From Cytophagales bacterium (GTDB taxonomy: Bacteria > Bacteroidota > Bacteroidia > Cytophagales > Spirosomataceae), in assembly GCA_013298025.1 (NCBI GenBank), contig JAAFJE010000009.1:148875-212874 (forward strand): DNA of 64,000 nucleotides. The letters are read 5' to 3'. A program made the translations under genes and the position numbers. Position 1 is the first letter of the stretch. Each line of letters opens with the position of its first letter. Below, one piece after another: positions 15,697 to 24,800 of this stretch. A model generated the notes under the pieces. It was not told the origin of the DNA, searched no databases, and saw nothing but the letters and a program-made list of their open reading frames with translations.

Positions 15697-17124
15697 TTGA
15701 AGAATTATATAAAACTAAAGGATATTCAAGCCGATATACAAGCAGGAGAGGTTACGTGCCGTGCGTTGGTTGAATATTATTTAAAAAATATTGCCGAAAA
15801 AAACGGAAAACTCAACGCCTTCTTACAAGTATTTGACCAAGAAGCCTTGGCAAAAGCCGACGAAATAGACCAAAAATTTCGACAAGGAACGGCGGGAAAA
15901 TTGGCTGGTATGGTTGTTGGCATCAAAGATTTGCTTTGCTACAAAGGCCATGTTTCATCGGCAGGAAGTAAAATATTAGAAGGTTTTGAATCGCAATTTA
16001 CAGCTACGGCAGTACAGCGTTTGTTAGAAGCCGATGCTATTATTATTGGTAGTCAAAATTGCGACGAGTTTGGTATGGGTTCGACCAACGAAAACTCAGC
16101 TTATGGGGCTTGTCTCAATGCCGCTGGCGAAAATCGGGTAGCTGGCGGCTCGTCGGGTGGCTCGGCAGTGGCGGTACAAGCCGATATGTGTTTGGCATCG
16201 TTGGGTACAGACACAGGCGGCTCGGTGCGTATGCCTGCTGGTTTTTGCGGTTTGGTGGGCTTAAAACCTACTTACACGAGGGTATCTCGTTGGGGACTGA
16301 TTGCCTACGCTTCGTCGTTCGATTGCATTGGCCCTATCACCAAATCGGTAGAAGACGCAGCCTTGCTGTTGGAAGTAATAGCCGGTGCCGACACACAAGA
16401 TAGCACCGTTTCAAATGAACCTGTGCCTGCTTATGCCGCTTTTGCCCCTTTGGCACAATCGCCCAAATACCGCATTGGCTATTTGAAAGAAGCCGTAGAA
16501 AGTACGGGTTTGCAAGCCGAAGTAAAGGCTGCCACAGTAGCCAAATTGGCATGGCTCGAAGCCCAAGGACATACCGTAGAGGCGGTTGATTTTCCACTTA
16601 TCAAATATTTTTTACCGACGTATTACATTCTCACTACGGCAGAGGCAAGTTCTAATTTGTCACGTTTCGATGGCGTAAAATATGGCTACCGTACTGCACA
16701 AGCAAGCGATTTGATAACAATGTACAAGAAAACCCGTGCCGAAGGTTTTGGGAAAGAAGTACGTCGCCGCATTATGCTCGGAACATTTGTGCTTAGTGCA
16801 AGTTATTATGATGCGTATTACACGAAAGCCCAAAAAGTACGTCGCTTGATTAAAGATTATACCGACCAATTGCTCCAAAAATACGATTTTTTGGTATGCC
16901 CAACTACGCCTACAACAGCGTATAAAATGGGTGAAAAAACCGAAGACCCTATTCAAATGTACTTGGGCGATTTGTTTACGGTTCAAGCCAACGTGGTAGG
17001 ACTGCCTGCTATTTCTGTTCCCAACGGACTAGACAACGACGGAATGCCGATTGGCTTTCAGGTGATGGCTGGGGCGTTTCAAGAAGAAGCGTTATTGGCT
17101 TTTGCTCATAGCCTACATCCATAA
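15697..17124 (+). CDS. gatA: Asp-tRNA(Asn)/Glu-tRNA(Gln) amidotransferase subunit A
   Basis: The amidase subunit of the GatCAB complex, which hydrolyses glutamine and passes the ammonia to misacylated Glu-tRNA(Gln) or Asp-tRNA(Asn). The amidase-signature triad is visible: Lys in GMVVGIKDLLC (about residue 76), the serine pair in the Gly/Ser-rich loop GGSSGGSAVAV (about 150) and GTDTGGSVRMPAGFCG (about 173). Length is 475 residues, as expected. The start is TTG 15697: an in-frame stop lies four codons upstream and there is no ATG before residue 70. GatB and GatC are not adjacent. No terminator separates it from the ATPase gene 34 bases downstream, so readthrough into that gene is possible. Confidence 0.95.
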   Translation: MKNYIKLKDIQADIQAGEVTCRALVEYYLKNIAEKNGKLNAFLQVFDQEALAKADEIDQKFRQGTAGKLAGMVVGIKDLLCYKGHVSSAGSKILEGFESQFTATAVQRLLEADAIIIGSQNCDEFGMGSTNENSAYGACLNAAGENRVAGGSSGGSAVAVQADMCLASLGTDTGGSVRMPAGFCGLVGLKPTYTRVSRWGLIAYASSFDCIGPITKSVEDAALLLEVIAGADTQDSTVSNEPVPAYAAFAPLAQSPKYRIGYLKEAVESTGLQAEVKAATVAKLAWLEAQGHTVEAVDFPLIKYFLPTYYILTTAEASSNLSRFDGVKYGYRTAQASDLITMYKKTRAEGFGKEVRRRIMLGTFVLSASYYDAYYTKAQKVRRLIKDYTDQLLQKYDFLVCPTTPTTAYKMGEKTEDPIQMYLGDLFTVQANVVGLPAISVPNGLDNDGMPIGFQVMAGAFQEEALLAFAHSLHP

Positions 17125-17158
17125 AAAGTAAATTGTTACATATAGCTAAAATGGAAGA

Positions 17159-18541
17159 ATGAAAATAAGTTTGACTGAAATAGGAGCAATTAAAGAAGGA
17201 CATATCGACCTATCTAAAAAATTGAACGTATTCTGTGGCCCCAATGGTACAGGAAAAACTTATGTAGCATACGCAATTTACGGTATGCTAAAAACGGATT
17301 TACATTTTGGTAGAAAAATTGATTTTATTAAGGATTTAATTGAAACAAAAAAAACAAAATATACTTTTGACTTTAATGTTATTAATTCGTACCGAGATGC
17401 AATATTAACATCATTCAAAGATGATTTAGATAGCTTATTTGGTGTTAGTCAAGATTTTATAAAATTGAATTTTGGCAAAACAGAACTGAAGTTTCTTGAA
17501 AATTACGATTCTCTCAACGATGATTTAGTACAGGCAGCGTTTACTTTGCAGCAAACTTTTGGAAAAATAGATATTGAGATTGTTAAAAAGCAAGGAGAAG
17601 ATAATGTTTTGATAGAAATACTAGATAAGACTATCTCTAATAAGGATATAGAATTATTAGATGTTTTTTTCTATTCTTCGTTAATATCTATGTTAGCTAA
17701 ATATCCTGTTAGCTCAACTTTTATTCTGCCTGTTGAACGTAATTCAATTTTTACATTTAGTAAAGAACTCTCTATTCGTAGGCAAGAGGCTGTTGATTAT
17801 TTTCATGCCATGACTAGCAAAGAAAAGCTAAGTAGATTTGATATTTTGTTTACAGATACCAAAAGATACCCACTTCCAATTAGAGATGGTTTACTGATAG
17901 CTGAAGATTTAACAGAAATAAAGAAGAATAAAAGTGTTTTTTATGATTTTGCAACCGAACTAGAAAATAATCTACTTCATGGAAAATTGGAAATAGACAA
18001 TGATGGGGAACTGAAATTTAAACCTGATAAATCACCTAAAAAATCCTTGCCGATTCACATGACGGCCTCTATTGTGAAATCATTATCAAGTTTGGTCATC
18101 TATTTGAAGCATATTGCTAGATACAATGATTTGGTGATTATTGACGAACCTGAAATAAATTTACATCCAGACAACCAAATTATTTTAACTAAGTTATTCG
18201 CAAAGTTGATTAATAAAGGCTTTCGTTTATTGATTAGTACCCACAGTGACTATGTAGTAAGAGAAATAAATAATTTAGTTATGCTTTCTAATCATAAGAT
18301 GAAAAAAATAGCTAAAAAGTTGGGATACTCAGAAGATGAATTTATTGCCTATAACAATGTTGATATACATTATTTTGATTATCCTAAAAAGCTAAAAGGA
18401 AACAAACAAGTCGTTGTACGAAATTTGACATTAGCGTTGAGCGGTTTTGAAATACCCTCAATTAATGAGATTATAGATAACCAAAACAACATTGCTGAAG
18501 AACTATTTTATGAATTAAAATATTCGGACGATGAAGAATAA
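17159..18541 (+). CDS. AAA/SMC-like ATPase, first gene of a putative two-gene defence module
   Basis: An ABC/SMC-type ATPase of the AAA_15/AAA_21 (OLD-related) kind. Walker A is GPNGTGKT at residues 27-34. A signature-like segment HMTASIVKSLSSL lies at 300-312, Walker B with the catalytic Glu at 325-331 (LVIIDEP) followed by INLHPDNQ as D-loop, and a switch His at 362 (ISTHSD). Between them, residues 60-300 form the helical insertion typical of these ATPases. No TOPRIM domain follows, unlike OLD nucleases; the protein ends at 460 residues. Its reading frame overlaps the next gene by 11 bases (ATGAAGAATAA), so the two are coupled. Base composition is clearly more A+T-rich than gatA, suggesting transfer. 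The pairing with a nuclease-like protein suggests antiphage defence; this is inferred. Confidence 0.85.
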   Translation: MKISLTEIGAIKEGHIDLSKKLNVFCGPNGTGKTYVAYAIYGMLKTDLHFGRKIDFIKDLIETKKTKYTFDFNVINSYRDAILTSFKDDLDSLFGVSQDFIKLNFGKTELKFLENYDSLNDDLVQAAFTLQQTFGKIDIEIVKKQGEDNVLIEILDKTISNKDIELLDVFFYSSLISMLAKYPVSSTFILPVERNSIFTFSKELSIRRQEAVDYFHAMTSKEKLSRFDILFTDTKRYPLPIRDGLLIAEDLTEIKKNKSVFYDFATELENNLLHGKLEIDNDGELKFKPDKSPKKSLPIHMTASIVKSLSSLVIYLKHIARYNDLVIIDEPEINLHPDNQIILTKLFAKLINKGFRLLISTHSDYVVREINNLVMLSNHKMKKIAKKLGYSEDEFIAYNNVDIHYFDYPKKLKGNKQVVVRNLTLALSGFEIPSINEIIDNQNNIAEELFYELKYSDDEE

Positions 18542-19046
18542 ACTAGAGCTTATTTCTAATGTGCTTGACGACTTTTTCAAAGAAGACAACATAACCAAAT
18601 TAGTTGAAATACAAGAGGATATGTCTGTCGATTTTATTAGTGGTAATTTAAGATTTTTGTCTTTTAGTTTCGATAAAATATTGCCTAAAACTGATTTTCC
18701 CAAGGGTTTATTCCCTTTTTTCAATAGAGGTACTCCTAAAGTTTGCTCATTTTGTGATTATGTAATTTTTACAGAATATAAAGGAAAGCTGTTTGTACTA
18801 TTAATAGAACTCAAAAAAGGAAAGGAAAATGTAACAAAGCAGTTAAGTGCAGCACAGTGTTTTAGTGAATATGTAATTGCCACCATTAATAGAGTGTATG
18901 GTACAAATGTAAAACCAGAAATTCGTCAAATATCAATTAGGGCTCGTCATATAAAACCTCGACAGATGCAGAAAGATGTTAAATACGAAGACAACTTCCA
19001 TACTTTTTGTGATAGCAAATTTTGGCTGAAAAAATACCTGATTTAA
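18531..19046 (+). CDS. Putative PD-(D/E)XK-type nuclease, partner of the upstream ATPase
   Basis: A 171-residue protein I cannot place in a named family. The central segment CDYVIFTEYKGKLFVLLIELKKGK (residues 75-98) has the layout of a PD-(D/E)XK nuclease core: Asp76 at the start of a strand, a turn, then Glu93-Leu-Lys95 in the next hydrophobic strand. A helix with Gln104 and QLSAAQCFSEY follows, where many such nucleases place a conserved Gln/Tyr. The N-terminal 40 residues are acidic and helical, the C-terminal 40 basic (IKPRQMQKD). It begins inside the end of the ATPase gene, so they are translated together. Probable role: nucleolytic effector of an ATPase-sensor pair. This is inferred from motif spacing and context; a non-catalytic adaptor is possible. 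Confidence 0.6.
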   Translation: MKNKLELISNVLDDFFKEDNITKLVEIQEDMSVDFISGNLRFLSFSFDKILPKTDFPKGLFPFFNRGTPKVCSFCDYVIFTEYKGKLFVLLIELKKGKENVTKQLSAAQCFSEYVIATINRVYGTNVKPEIRQISIRARHIKPRQMQKDVKYEDNFHTFCDSKFWLKKYLI

Positions 19047-19089
19047 CGCTGTATTTAATAGTTTTTCTACAGTTTGATATATGTTAATT

Positions 19090-19156
19090 GGTAAAAAACG
19101 CAATACCCAATACAGAAGAAACACCAAGGTCTGTATTGGGTATTGCGTTTTTTACC
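19090..19156. terminator. 26-bp perfect inverted repeat, probable bidirectional terminator
   Basis: The arms 19090-19115 and 19131-19156 are perfectly complementary over 26 bp around a 15-base loop. Each arm's outer part contains a run of six A or T. It lies 44 bases past the nuclease-like gene, so termination is the simplest role, but the stem is about twice as long as the other terminators here. It marks the right edge of the A+T-rich ATPase-nuclease island. Bases 19157-19439 downstream hold no gene; TAATTTTG at 19277-19284 is a possible -7 element for the transglycosylase gene. Confidence 0.75.
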
Positions 19157-19439
19157 CTACAGACTAGCACAAGTAAAAAAGGGGTATAGACGTTACTGTA
19201 ATAGATTTTCTTGTAAAAGTTCAATGCTTTGTTTTTCCTATCCAAAAAAACACTGGTTTCTTTGAAAGAAAATCATTAATTTTGTTTACATTAAGAAGAT
19301 AGCTGCCAATAGATTATTCTAAAATAGAGCTATCTATTGGTATAAAATAGGCAAAATAAGCCATAAAAGAGCAGTTTATTCTTCAAGCGTAATTTTACGC
19401 CACTAAGGTTGATTTTTCATTGTATCGCTAATTACATAG

Positions 19440-20993
19440 ATGACATTACTTACTTTACGTTCGATTTTAGCAGGGTCTTTGTTGTGGATAAGTACCACAA
19501 TGCAAGCACAAGTAGGTGGGGCTTCTCCTGAGCCAACGCCTGCCCCAGCCCCTACAACGCCAGTCAAAACAGATACGACTACGGCTACGACTACCGTAAC
19601 ACCGCCTCCTGTAGTGGTTGAACCGACTTGGCTAATTGACCCCGAAATCATCAAACCTCGCTTGGAAACCCTCCAAAAAGACATTCCTCTTACGTACAAT
19701 TCTATTACGCATCAGTTTGTAGAATATTTTGCTTTTCGTAAACCGTCGTTTACCAAAACCATGCTCGAACGCAAAGAGTTGTATTTTCCTTTGTATGAAA
19801 AATACTTGAAAAAATATGGCTTGCCCGACGAACTGAAATATTTGTCGCTGATAGAATCGGGGCTTAATCCAAGAGCGATGTCACGTGTGGGTGCTGGTGG
19901 TTTGTGGCAGTTTATGCCCAAAACTGCTAAAGTTGACTTTGGTTTGCGTATCGACGAATATGTGGACGAACGCTTCGACCCCGAAAAGGCTACAGAAACG
20001 GCTTGCCGTTATATGCGCCAATTGTATAATATTTTTGGAGATTGGCACTTGGTGTTGGCGGCTTACAATACAGGCCCCGGAAACGTTAAAAGAGCAATTA
20101 GACGCTGTAATGGTGGGCAAACTTTCTGGGAAATTTACAATTGTTTGCCTCGTGAAACCAGAGGCTATGTGCCGCAATACATAGGTATTTTATACATGAT
20201 GAACCACGCCGAATCGCATGATATTGTGGCTGAAACCATAGAAACGCCTATCGAACATGATACCATTCATGTAAATTCGTACCTCGATATTGATAAGCTG
20301 GCAAGCTTGGCAAATATGAGTCTTGAAAATATTCAAAAACTCAATCCGCATATTTTGACCCATATCTTGCCCAATAATACTCGCCACTTCGCTTTACGAT
20401 TGCCTAAAAATGAATTGGCATATTTTCAGGCTAATCGAAATATGATTCTCGATTCGGCCTCTAAATTACCAGTTGGCTTGTTGCCTTCGGTACAAGAAGT
20501 GGTGGCGGCTGCCAATAATGCGACGAGCACAAGTGAAGACTCGACACCCGTAGTGGCAGTTAAAAGTACCGAAAAAGTACAAGTAACGCCCGTCGTGGAA
20601 GAGGATGTAGAAGAAGTAGTACTACGCAAAAAACCAAAGAAAAAAGTGTATGTGGTAAGACGAGGCGATAACCTTTTCGACATTGCCAATAAATTCGATG
20701 TAGATGTATATGATTTGAAAGTATGGAATAAGCTTAAAAAATCGAGCTTACAACCTGGACAAAAATTAACCATTTTGAAAGAATCGGCGGTGACAAGCTC
20801 GGAGAAATACGCAAAGTCGAGTCGTAAAGAAAAGCCTGTCAGAGGAAAAGCCAAGTTTCACACGGTTGAAGATGGCGATACGCTCTGGAATATTTCACAA
20901 CGCTATGGCGGTATTTCTATCGAAAAATTGAAAAAAATGAACGGTATCAAAGGAAATGTAGTGCGGGCAGGCATGAAAATAAGGGTATCATAA
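19440..20993 (+). CDS. mltD: Membrane-bound lytic murein transglycosylase D-like protein with two LysM domains
   Basis: A periplasmic peptidoglycan-cleaving lytic transglycosylase of the MltD type. Residues 1-23 are a signal peptide without a lipobox cysteine, followed by a Pro/Thr-rich linker (residues 28-60). The SLT domain spans about residues 110-260, with catalytic Glu139 (LSLIESGLNPRA), GAGGLWQFMPKTA and the AAYNTGPGNVKRA motif. The second half carries two LysM peptidoglycan-binding repeats, about 400-445 (VVRRGDNLFDIANKF) and 468-516 (TVEDGDTLWNISQRY), the latter ending the protein. A strong terminator follows. The symbol reflects domain architecture; E. coli MltD is a lipoprotein and this is apparently not. 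Confidence 0.9.
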   Translation: MTLLTLRSILAGSLLWISTTMQAQVGGASPEPTPAPAPTTPVKTDTTTATTTVTPPPVVVEPTWLIDPEIIKPRLETLQKDIPLTYNSITHQFVEYFAFRKPSFTKTMLERKELYFPLYEKYLKKYGLPDELKYLSLIESGLNPRAMSRVGAGGLWQFMPKTAKVDFGLRIDEYVDERFDPEKATETACRYMRQLYNIFGDWHLVLAAYNTGPGNVKRAIRRCNGGQTFWEIYNCLPRETRGYVPQYIGILYMMNHAESHDIVAETIETPIEHDTIHVNSYLDIDKLASLANMSLENIQKLNPHILTHILPNNTRHFALRLPKNELAYFQANRNMILDSASKLPVGLLPSVQEVVAAANNATSTSEDSTPVVAVKSTEKVQVTPVVEEDVEEVVLRKKPKKKVYVVRRGDNLFDIANKFDVDVYDLKVWNKLKKSSLQPGQKLTILKESAVTSSEKYAKSSRKEKPVRGKAKFHTVEDGDTLWNISQRYGGISIEKLKKMNGIKGNVVRAGMKIRVS

Positions 20994-21029
20994 ACCTTCA
21001 AGCCATTTTTATAAAGTATATATAAGGGC

Positions 21030-21070
21030 AAGTCCGCATACAAACCATATTTGGCGTATGCGGACTTTTT
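21030..21070 (+). terminator. Terminator after the mltD-like gene
   Basis: AAGTCCGCATAC (21030-21041) pairs perfectly with GTATGCGGACTT (21056-21067), followed by T residues to 21070. Confidence 0.88.
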
Positions 21071-21081
21071 ATGTATTTTTG
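21050..21081 (+). promoter_or_regulatory. Promoter of ruvA, embedded in the preceding terminator
   Basis: TTTG (21050-21053), a spacer of exactly 20 bases, then TATTTTTG (21074-21081), a full match to the Bacteroidota consensus. The -33 element sits in the loop of the upstream terminator. Transcription would start near 21088, leaving about 30 bases of leader before ATG 21120. Confidence 0.72.
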
Positions 21082-21119
21082 ATTTTTACTCAAAAACATC
21101 GTTGTTAAAATACGCTATC

Positions 21120-21713
21120 ATGATTGCCTATATTGACGGAAAATTAGCCCATAAAGACCACGCTTTTGTGGTGATAGACGTGCAAGGTGTCGGCTACGAA
21201 ATTAGGATTTCCCTGCAAACCTACGCTGCCTTACCCGAAGTGGGCGAACGTAGCAAGGTTTTTACGTATCTACACATCAGAGAAGATGCCCACGTATTAT
21301 ATGGTTTTCATGAATTTGATGAAAAAACGCTCTTTCTCGACCTCATCAGCGTGTCGGGTATTGGAGCAAATACAGCGTTGGTAATGCTGTCGTCGCTGTC
21401 GTCGGCAGAAATCAGACAAGCCCTTGTTTCAGAAGATGTTAGGACTATCCAAAGCATCAAAGGTATTGGGGCAAAAACCGCCCAACGTGCCATTATTGAG
21501 CTAAAAGATAAGCTCAAGAAAGAGCAATTGACAGGCAGCCCAACCCTCAACTTGATAGATACGTCGAGTGCCAAAGTACGCAATGAAGCCTTGGCCGCTC
21601 TTGTCACCTTGGGTATTCCGAAAAATGTTGCCGAAAAAAGCCTCGATACAATTCTCAAAAAAGAGGGCAATCAGCTTACGGTAGAACAACTTATCAAAAT
21701 GGCATTACGCTAA
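21120..21713 (+). CDS. ruvA: Holliday junction branch migration protein RuvA
   Basis: RuvA binds four-way Holliday junctions as a tetramer and loads the RuvB motor for branch migration in recombinational repair. From ATG 21120 the 197-residue protein starts MIAYIDGKLAHKD, as RuvA proteins do, with domain I an OB fold (residues 1-62), domain II carrying two helix-hairpin-helix motifs (VSGIGANTA about 76-84 and IKGIGAKTAQRAI about 111-123), and a C-terminal three-helix domain III that contacts RuvB (EALAALVTLGIPKNVAEKSL). The reading frame extends upstream to a TTG at 21051, but that would begin inside the terminator and promoter. Being followed by sprA is a conserved arrangement in Bacteroidota. 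Confidence 0.96.
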   Translation: MIAYIDGKLAHKDHAFVVIDVQGVGYEIRISLQTYAALPEVGERSKVFTYLHIREDAHVLYGFHEFDEKTLFLDLISVSGIGANTALVMLSSLSSAEIRQALVSEDVRTIQSIKGIGAKTAQRAIIELKDKLKKEQLTGSPTLNLIDTSSAKVRNEALAALVTLGIPKNVAEKSLDTILKKEGNQLTVEQLIKMALR

Positions 21714-21744
21714 TTTTGAAAGGATTTTTGACCCAAACCTACAT

Positions 21745-21777
21745 TTTGAGAAATAATCTAAGGGCAAAGTACGTTTA
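21745..21777 (+). promoter_or_regulatory. Probable promoter of sprA
   Basis: TTTG (21745-21748), 21 bases, then TACGTTTA (21770-21777, one mismatch to TAnnTTTG). It lies between ruvA and sprA, with a start expected near 21784. Confidence 0.5.
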
Positions 21778-21808
21778 AAGAAGGGTTATTTTCGTTTAAA
21801 CCGCTATT

Positions 21809-24800
21809 TTGACTATTACACTACAAACTGTGCAAAGAAGGAAGTCATATATAATTTCTGGGAGTTTGGTCTTGTCGGTATTTGTTTCTTGGGCATGGAT
21901 ACTTCCTGCTCGTCGCACGGTTGTGGACTTAACCCAAGAAGTGGCCCTCGAAGAATCGGCCAGCGATACCCTACAAAAGACGGGTCGCCGACCACGCTAC
22001 AAGCCCAAAGACCGCCCGACCAATAGTTTTGTAAATCCTACAGCCGCTTCGCCTTTTGTTCCTAAAAACACCACCCAAACCGAATTTGAACTCGATTCTG
22101 CGGGGATTTCTATTGTCGAAAAACTCAAGCAATCGAATATTGAATTGAAGCCTGCCCAAAGGTTGTCGATGAAAGAATACGAAGCCTTGCAGCAGAAACG
22201 CTTTTTACGGGATTATTGGCGTAAATACGCCGCCGCACAAGACGGCAAAGACGAAACCAAAGGAAGAGGTTTATTGCCTAAAATAGAACTTCCTCCGGCC
22301 ATCGACCGTATTTTTGGAGGCTCAGAAATAGATTTCAAACCCAATGGGAATGTCCTGTTGGATGTGGGCTATATCGGGCAGTTTATTGATAATCCTGCTA
22401 TTCCTGTTGAACAACGATACATCGGGAACTTGAATTTTAACGAACAAGCTCAAATCAACTTTCAGGGAAAAATTGGAAATAAACTCAACCTTAATACCAA
22501 TTTTGATACCAAGGCAAGCTTTAATTTTCAAAACCAACTCAAACTTAACTGGCGTACTGGCGAAGAAGATATTTTACAAAATATTGAAGTCGGCAATACC
22601 TCTTGGACGCTCAATAGCCAGCTTATTCCGGGGGTACAAAACCTTTTTGGTTTAAAAACCTTGTTGCGTTTTGGTAAAGTTGACCTTACGCTCGTGGCGG
22701 CACAGCAACGCTCTAAGCAAGATTGTATTACGTTGAAAGGTGGTTCGCAGGGCAAAAACTTTGAAATCAGGGCTGATAATTACGACGAAAATCGTCATTT
22801 CTTTTTATCCAGTTATTTTAGAAATAATTATGAACGCTCACTCAATAATTTGCCCTTAGTAACGTCGGGGGTGAATATCACTCGTTTGGAAGTATATGTC
22901 ACCAACCGCTCGCAAAGTACCGAAACCTTACGCAACGTGGTTGGTTTCTCAGACCTAGGCGAGGCTGTACCAACCAATCCATACAATCCGAACAATCCTT
23001 ATGCTCAAACATTGGTGGCAGCCAATACACCCGTCAATAACAAAAACAATAAGCTATACGATAATTTCTTAGACTCAGTCCAAGGCAATAAGGCCATTCG
23101 GGCGGTGGACCAAACAACCGCCATTCTTACTTCTCAATATCAATTAGATAAAGGAACAGACTTTGATTTGTTGCGAGGAGCAAAAAAACTTACCGACCGA
23201 GAATATCGCTTCAACGCCGAGTTGGGCTATATTTCGTTGGTAACGCCACTTCGCAACGACGAAATTTTGGCAGTTGCCTACGAATACACCCTAAACGGCA
23301 GAAAATACCAAGTTGGCGAACTCACCGAAGATTACCAAAGCCGTCAAGATGGAGAAGTGATTGTCTTGAAAATGCTCAAATCATCGACCATCCGCAACGT
23401 ACTGAATCACCCAATGTGGAATTTGATGATGAAAAACGTGTATTCGCTCAATACCCAGCAAGTGAGCAAGCAGGGCTTTCAACTCAGGGTTATTTACAAA
23501 GACGACCAAACGGGTATCGATAACCCCAACCTTCAGGAAGGACGTAACCTCAGAGATATTCCTTTGGTAAGAGCCTTGGGGGCAGACAAACTCAACCAAA
23601 ATGGCGATGCCCAAATAGACGGCAATTTCGACTTTGTAGAAGGTGTAACCATTGATAGCAAAAACGGCAAAGTTATCTTCCCTGTGTTAGAACCTTTTGG
23701 TTCGGCTTTGCGTAAAAAATTCGATAGTGACGAAAGCCTTTTGATAGATAAATATGTTTTTGAAAAACTTTATACCTCAACGCTTACTGATGCCCAACAG
23801 ATTGCCAGTAAAAACAAATTCTTTTTAAAAGGTAGTTATCAGTCGTCGCTTGGGGGCGATGTGAGCCTACCTTTTGGCGTAGATGGCAATTCGGTACAAG
23901 TAACAGCCGGCGGCGTTGCCCTTACGCCCGGCGTTGATTACATTGTAGAGCCACAGCAAGGGAAAGTTCGTATTTTGAACGCTGGCATAGCCAATTCGAG
24001 CAGAGAGATAAAGGTTTGTTATGAAAAGCCCGATTTATTCAATAACCAAATCCGCACATTGCTTGGGGCTCATGTCGATTATACTTTAGGGAAAGATATA
24101 CACATTGGGGCTACCATACAAAAGCTAAAAGAAAGTCCAGCAGGATATTTGTCGAGGGTACAAATCGGCAACGAACCCATCAACAACACGGTGTTGGGCA
24201 TTGATGCCGCTTTTCAAAAGAAGTCGATGCTCTTGACTCGCATGATTGATGCCCTTCCTCTTATTTCGACCAAAGAGGTATCTGCAGTCGATTTTCAAGG
24301 AGAATTTGCTAAAATCATTCCTAATGTCAACAGTGCTGTGAATAGCAATGCTTTTATTGATGATTTTGAATCGACTCGTAATGTGTATAGCTTGGGCAAC
24401 CAAGCCACCGCTTGGAAACACGCTTCTGTTCCCAAAACTATTGTGAGTACCATCGACCCCAATAGCACCGAAAGCAATAACTTGCGGGCCAAAATTTCGG
24501 CTTATACAACCGACTACAGTTTGTACGGTTCCGGCACGTTGAACGCCGCAAGCTTGGGCTTAAACCCAGACGAAGTAAATGAATATGCCTACGAAAGAGT
24601 GGTCAATGCTCAGTCGCTGTTTCCCAACCGTTCTATTGCCAATAACATTAACCTACCTTTGGGTGTATTAGATATTGCCTATTTTCCGAGCGAACGAGGC
24701 ATTTATAATTTTAATACCCGTTTAGACCAATTCATCAACAATCCCCGTAAAAATTTTGGTGCAATTACCAGGGCCATTTCTTCGGATACCGATTTCGATA

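Noticed and set aside
21051..21119. TTG start of ruvA 23 codons upstream
   Set aside because: It lies within the terminator/promoter region; ATG 21120 gives the standard RuvA start.
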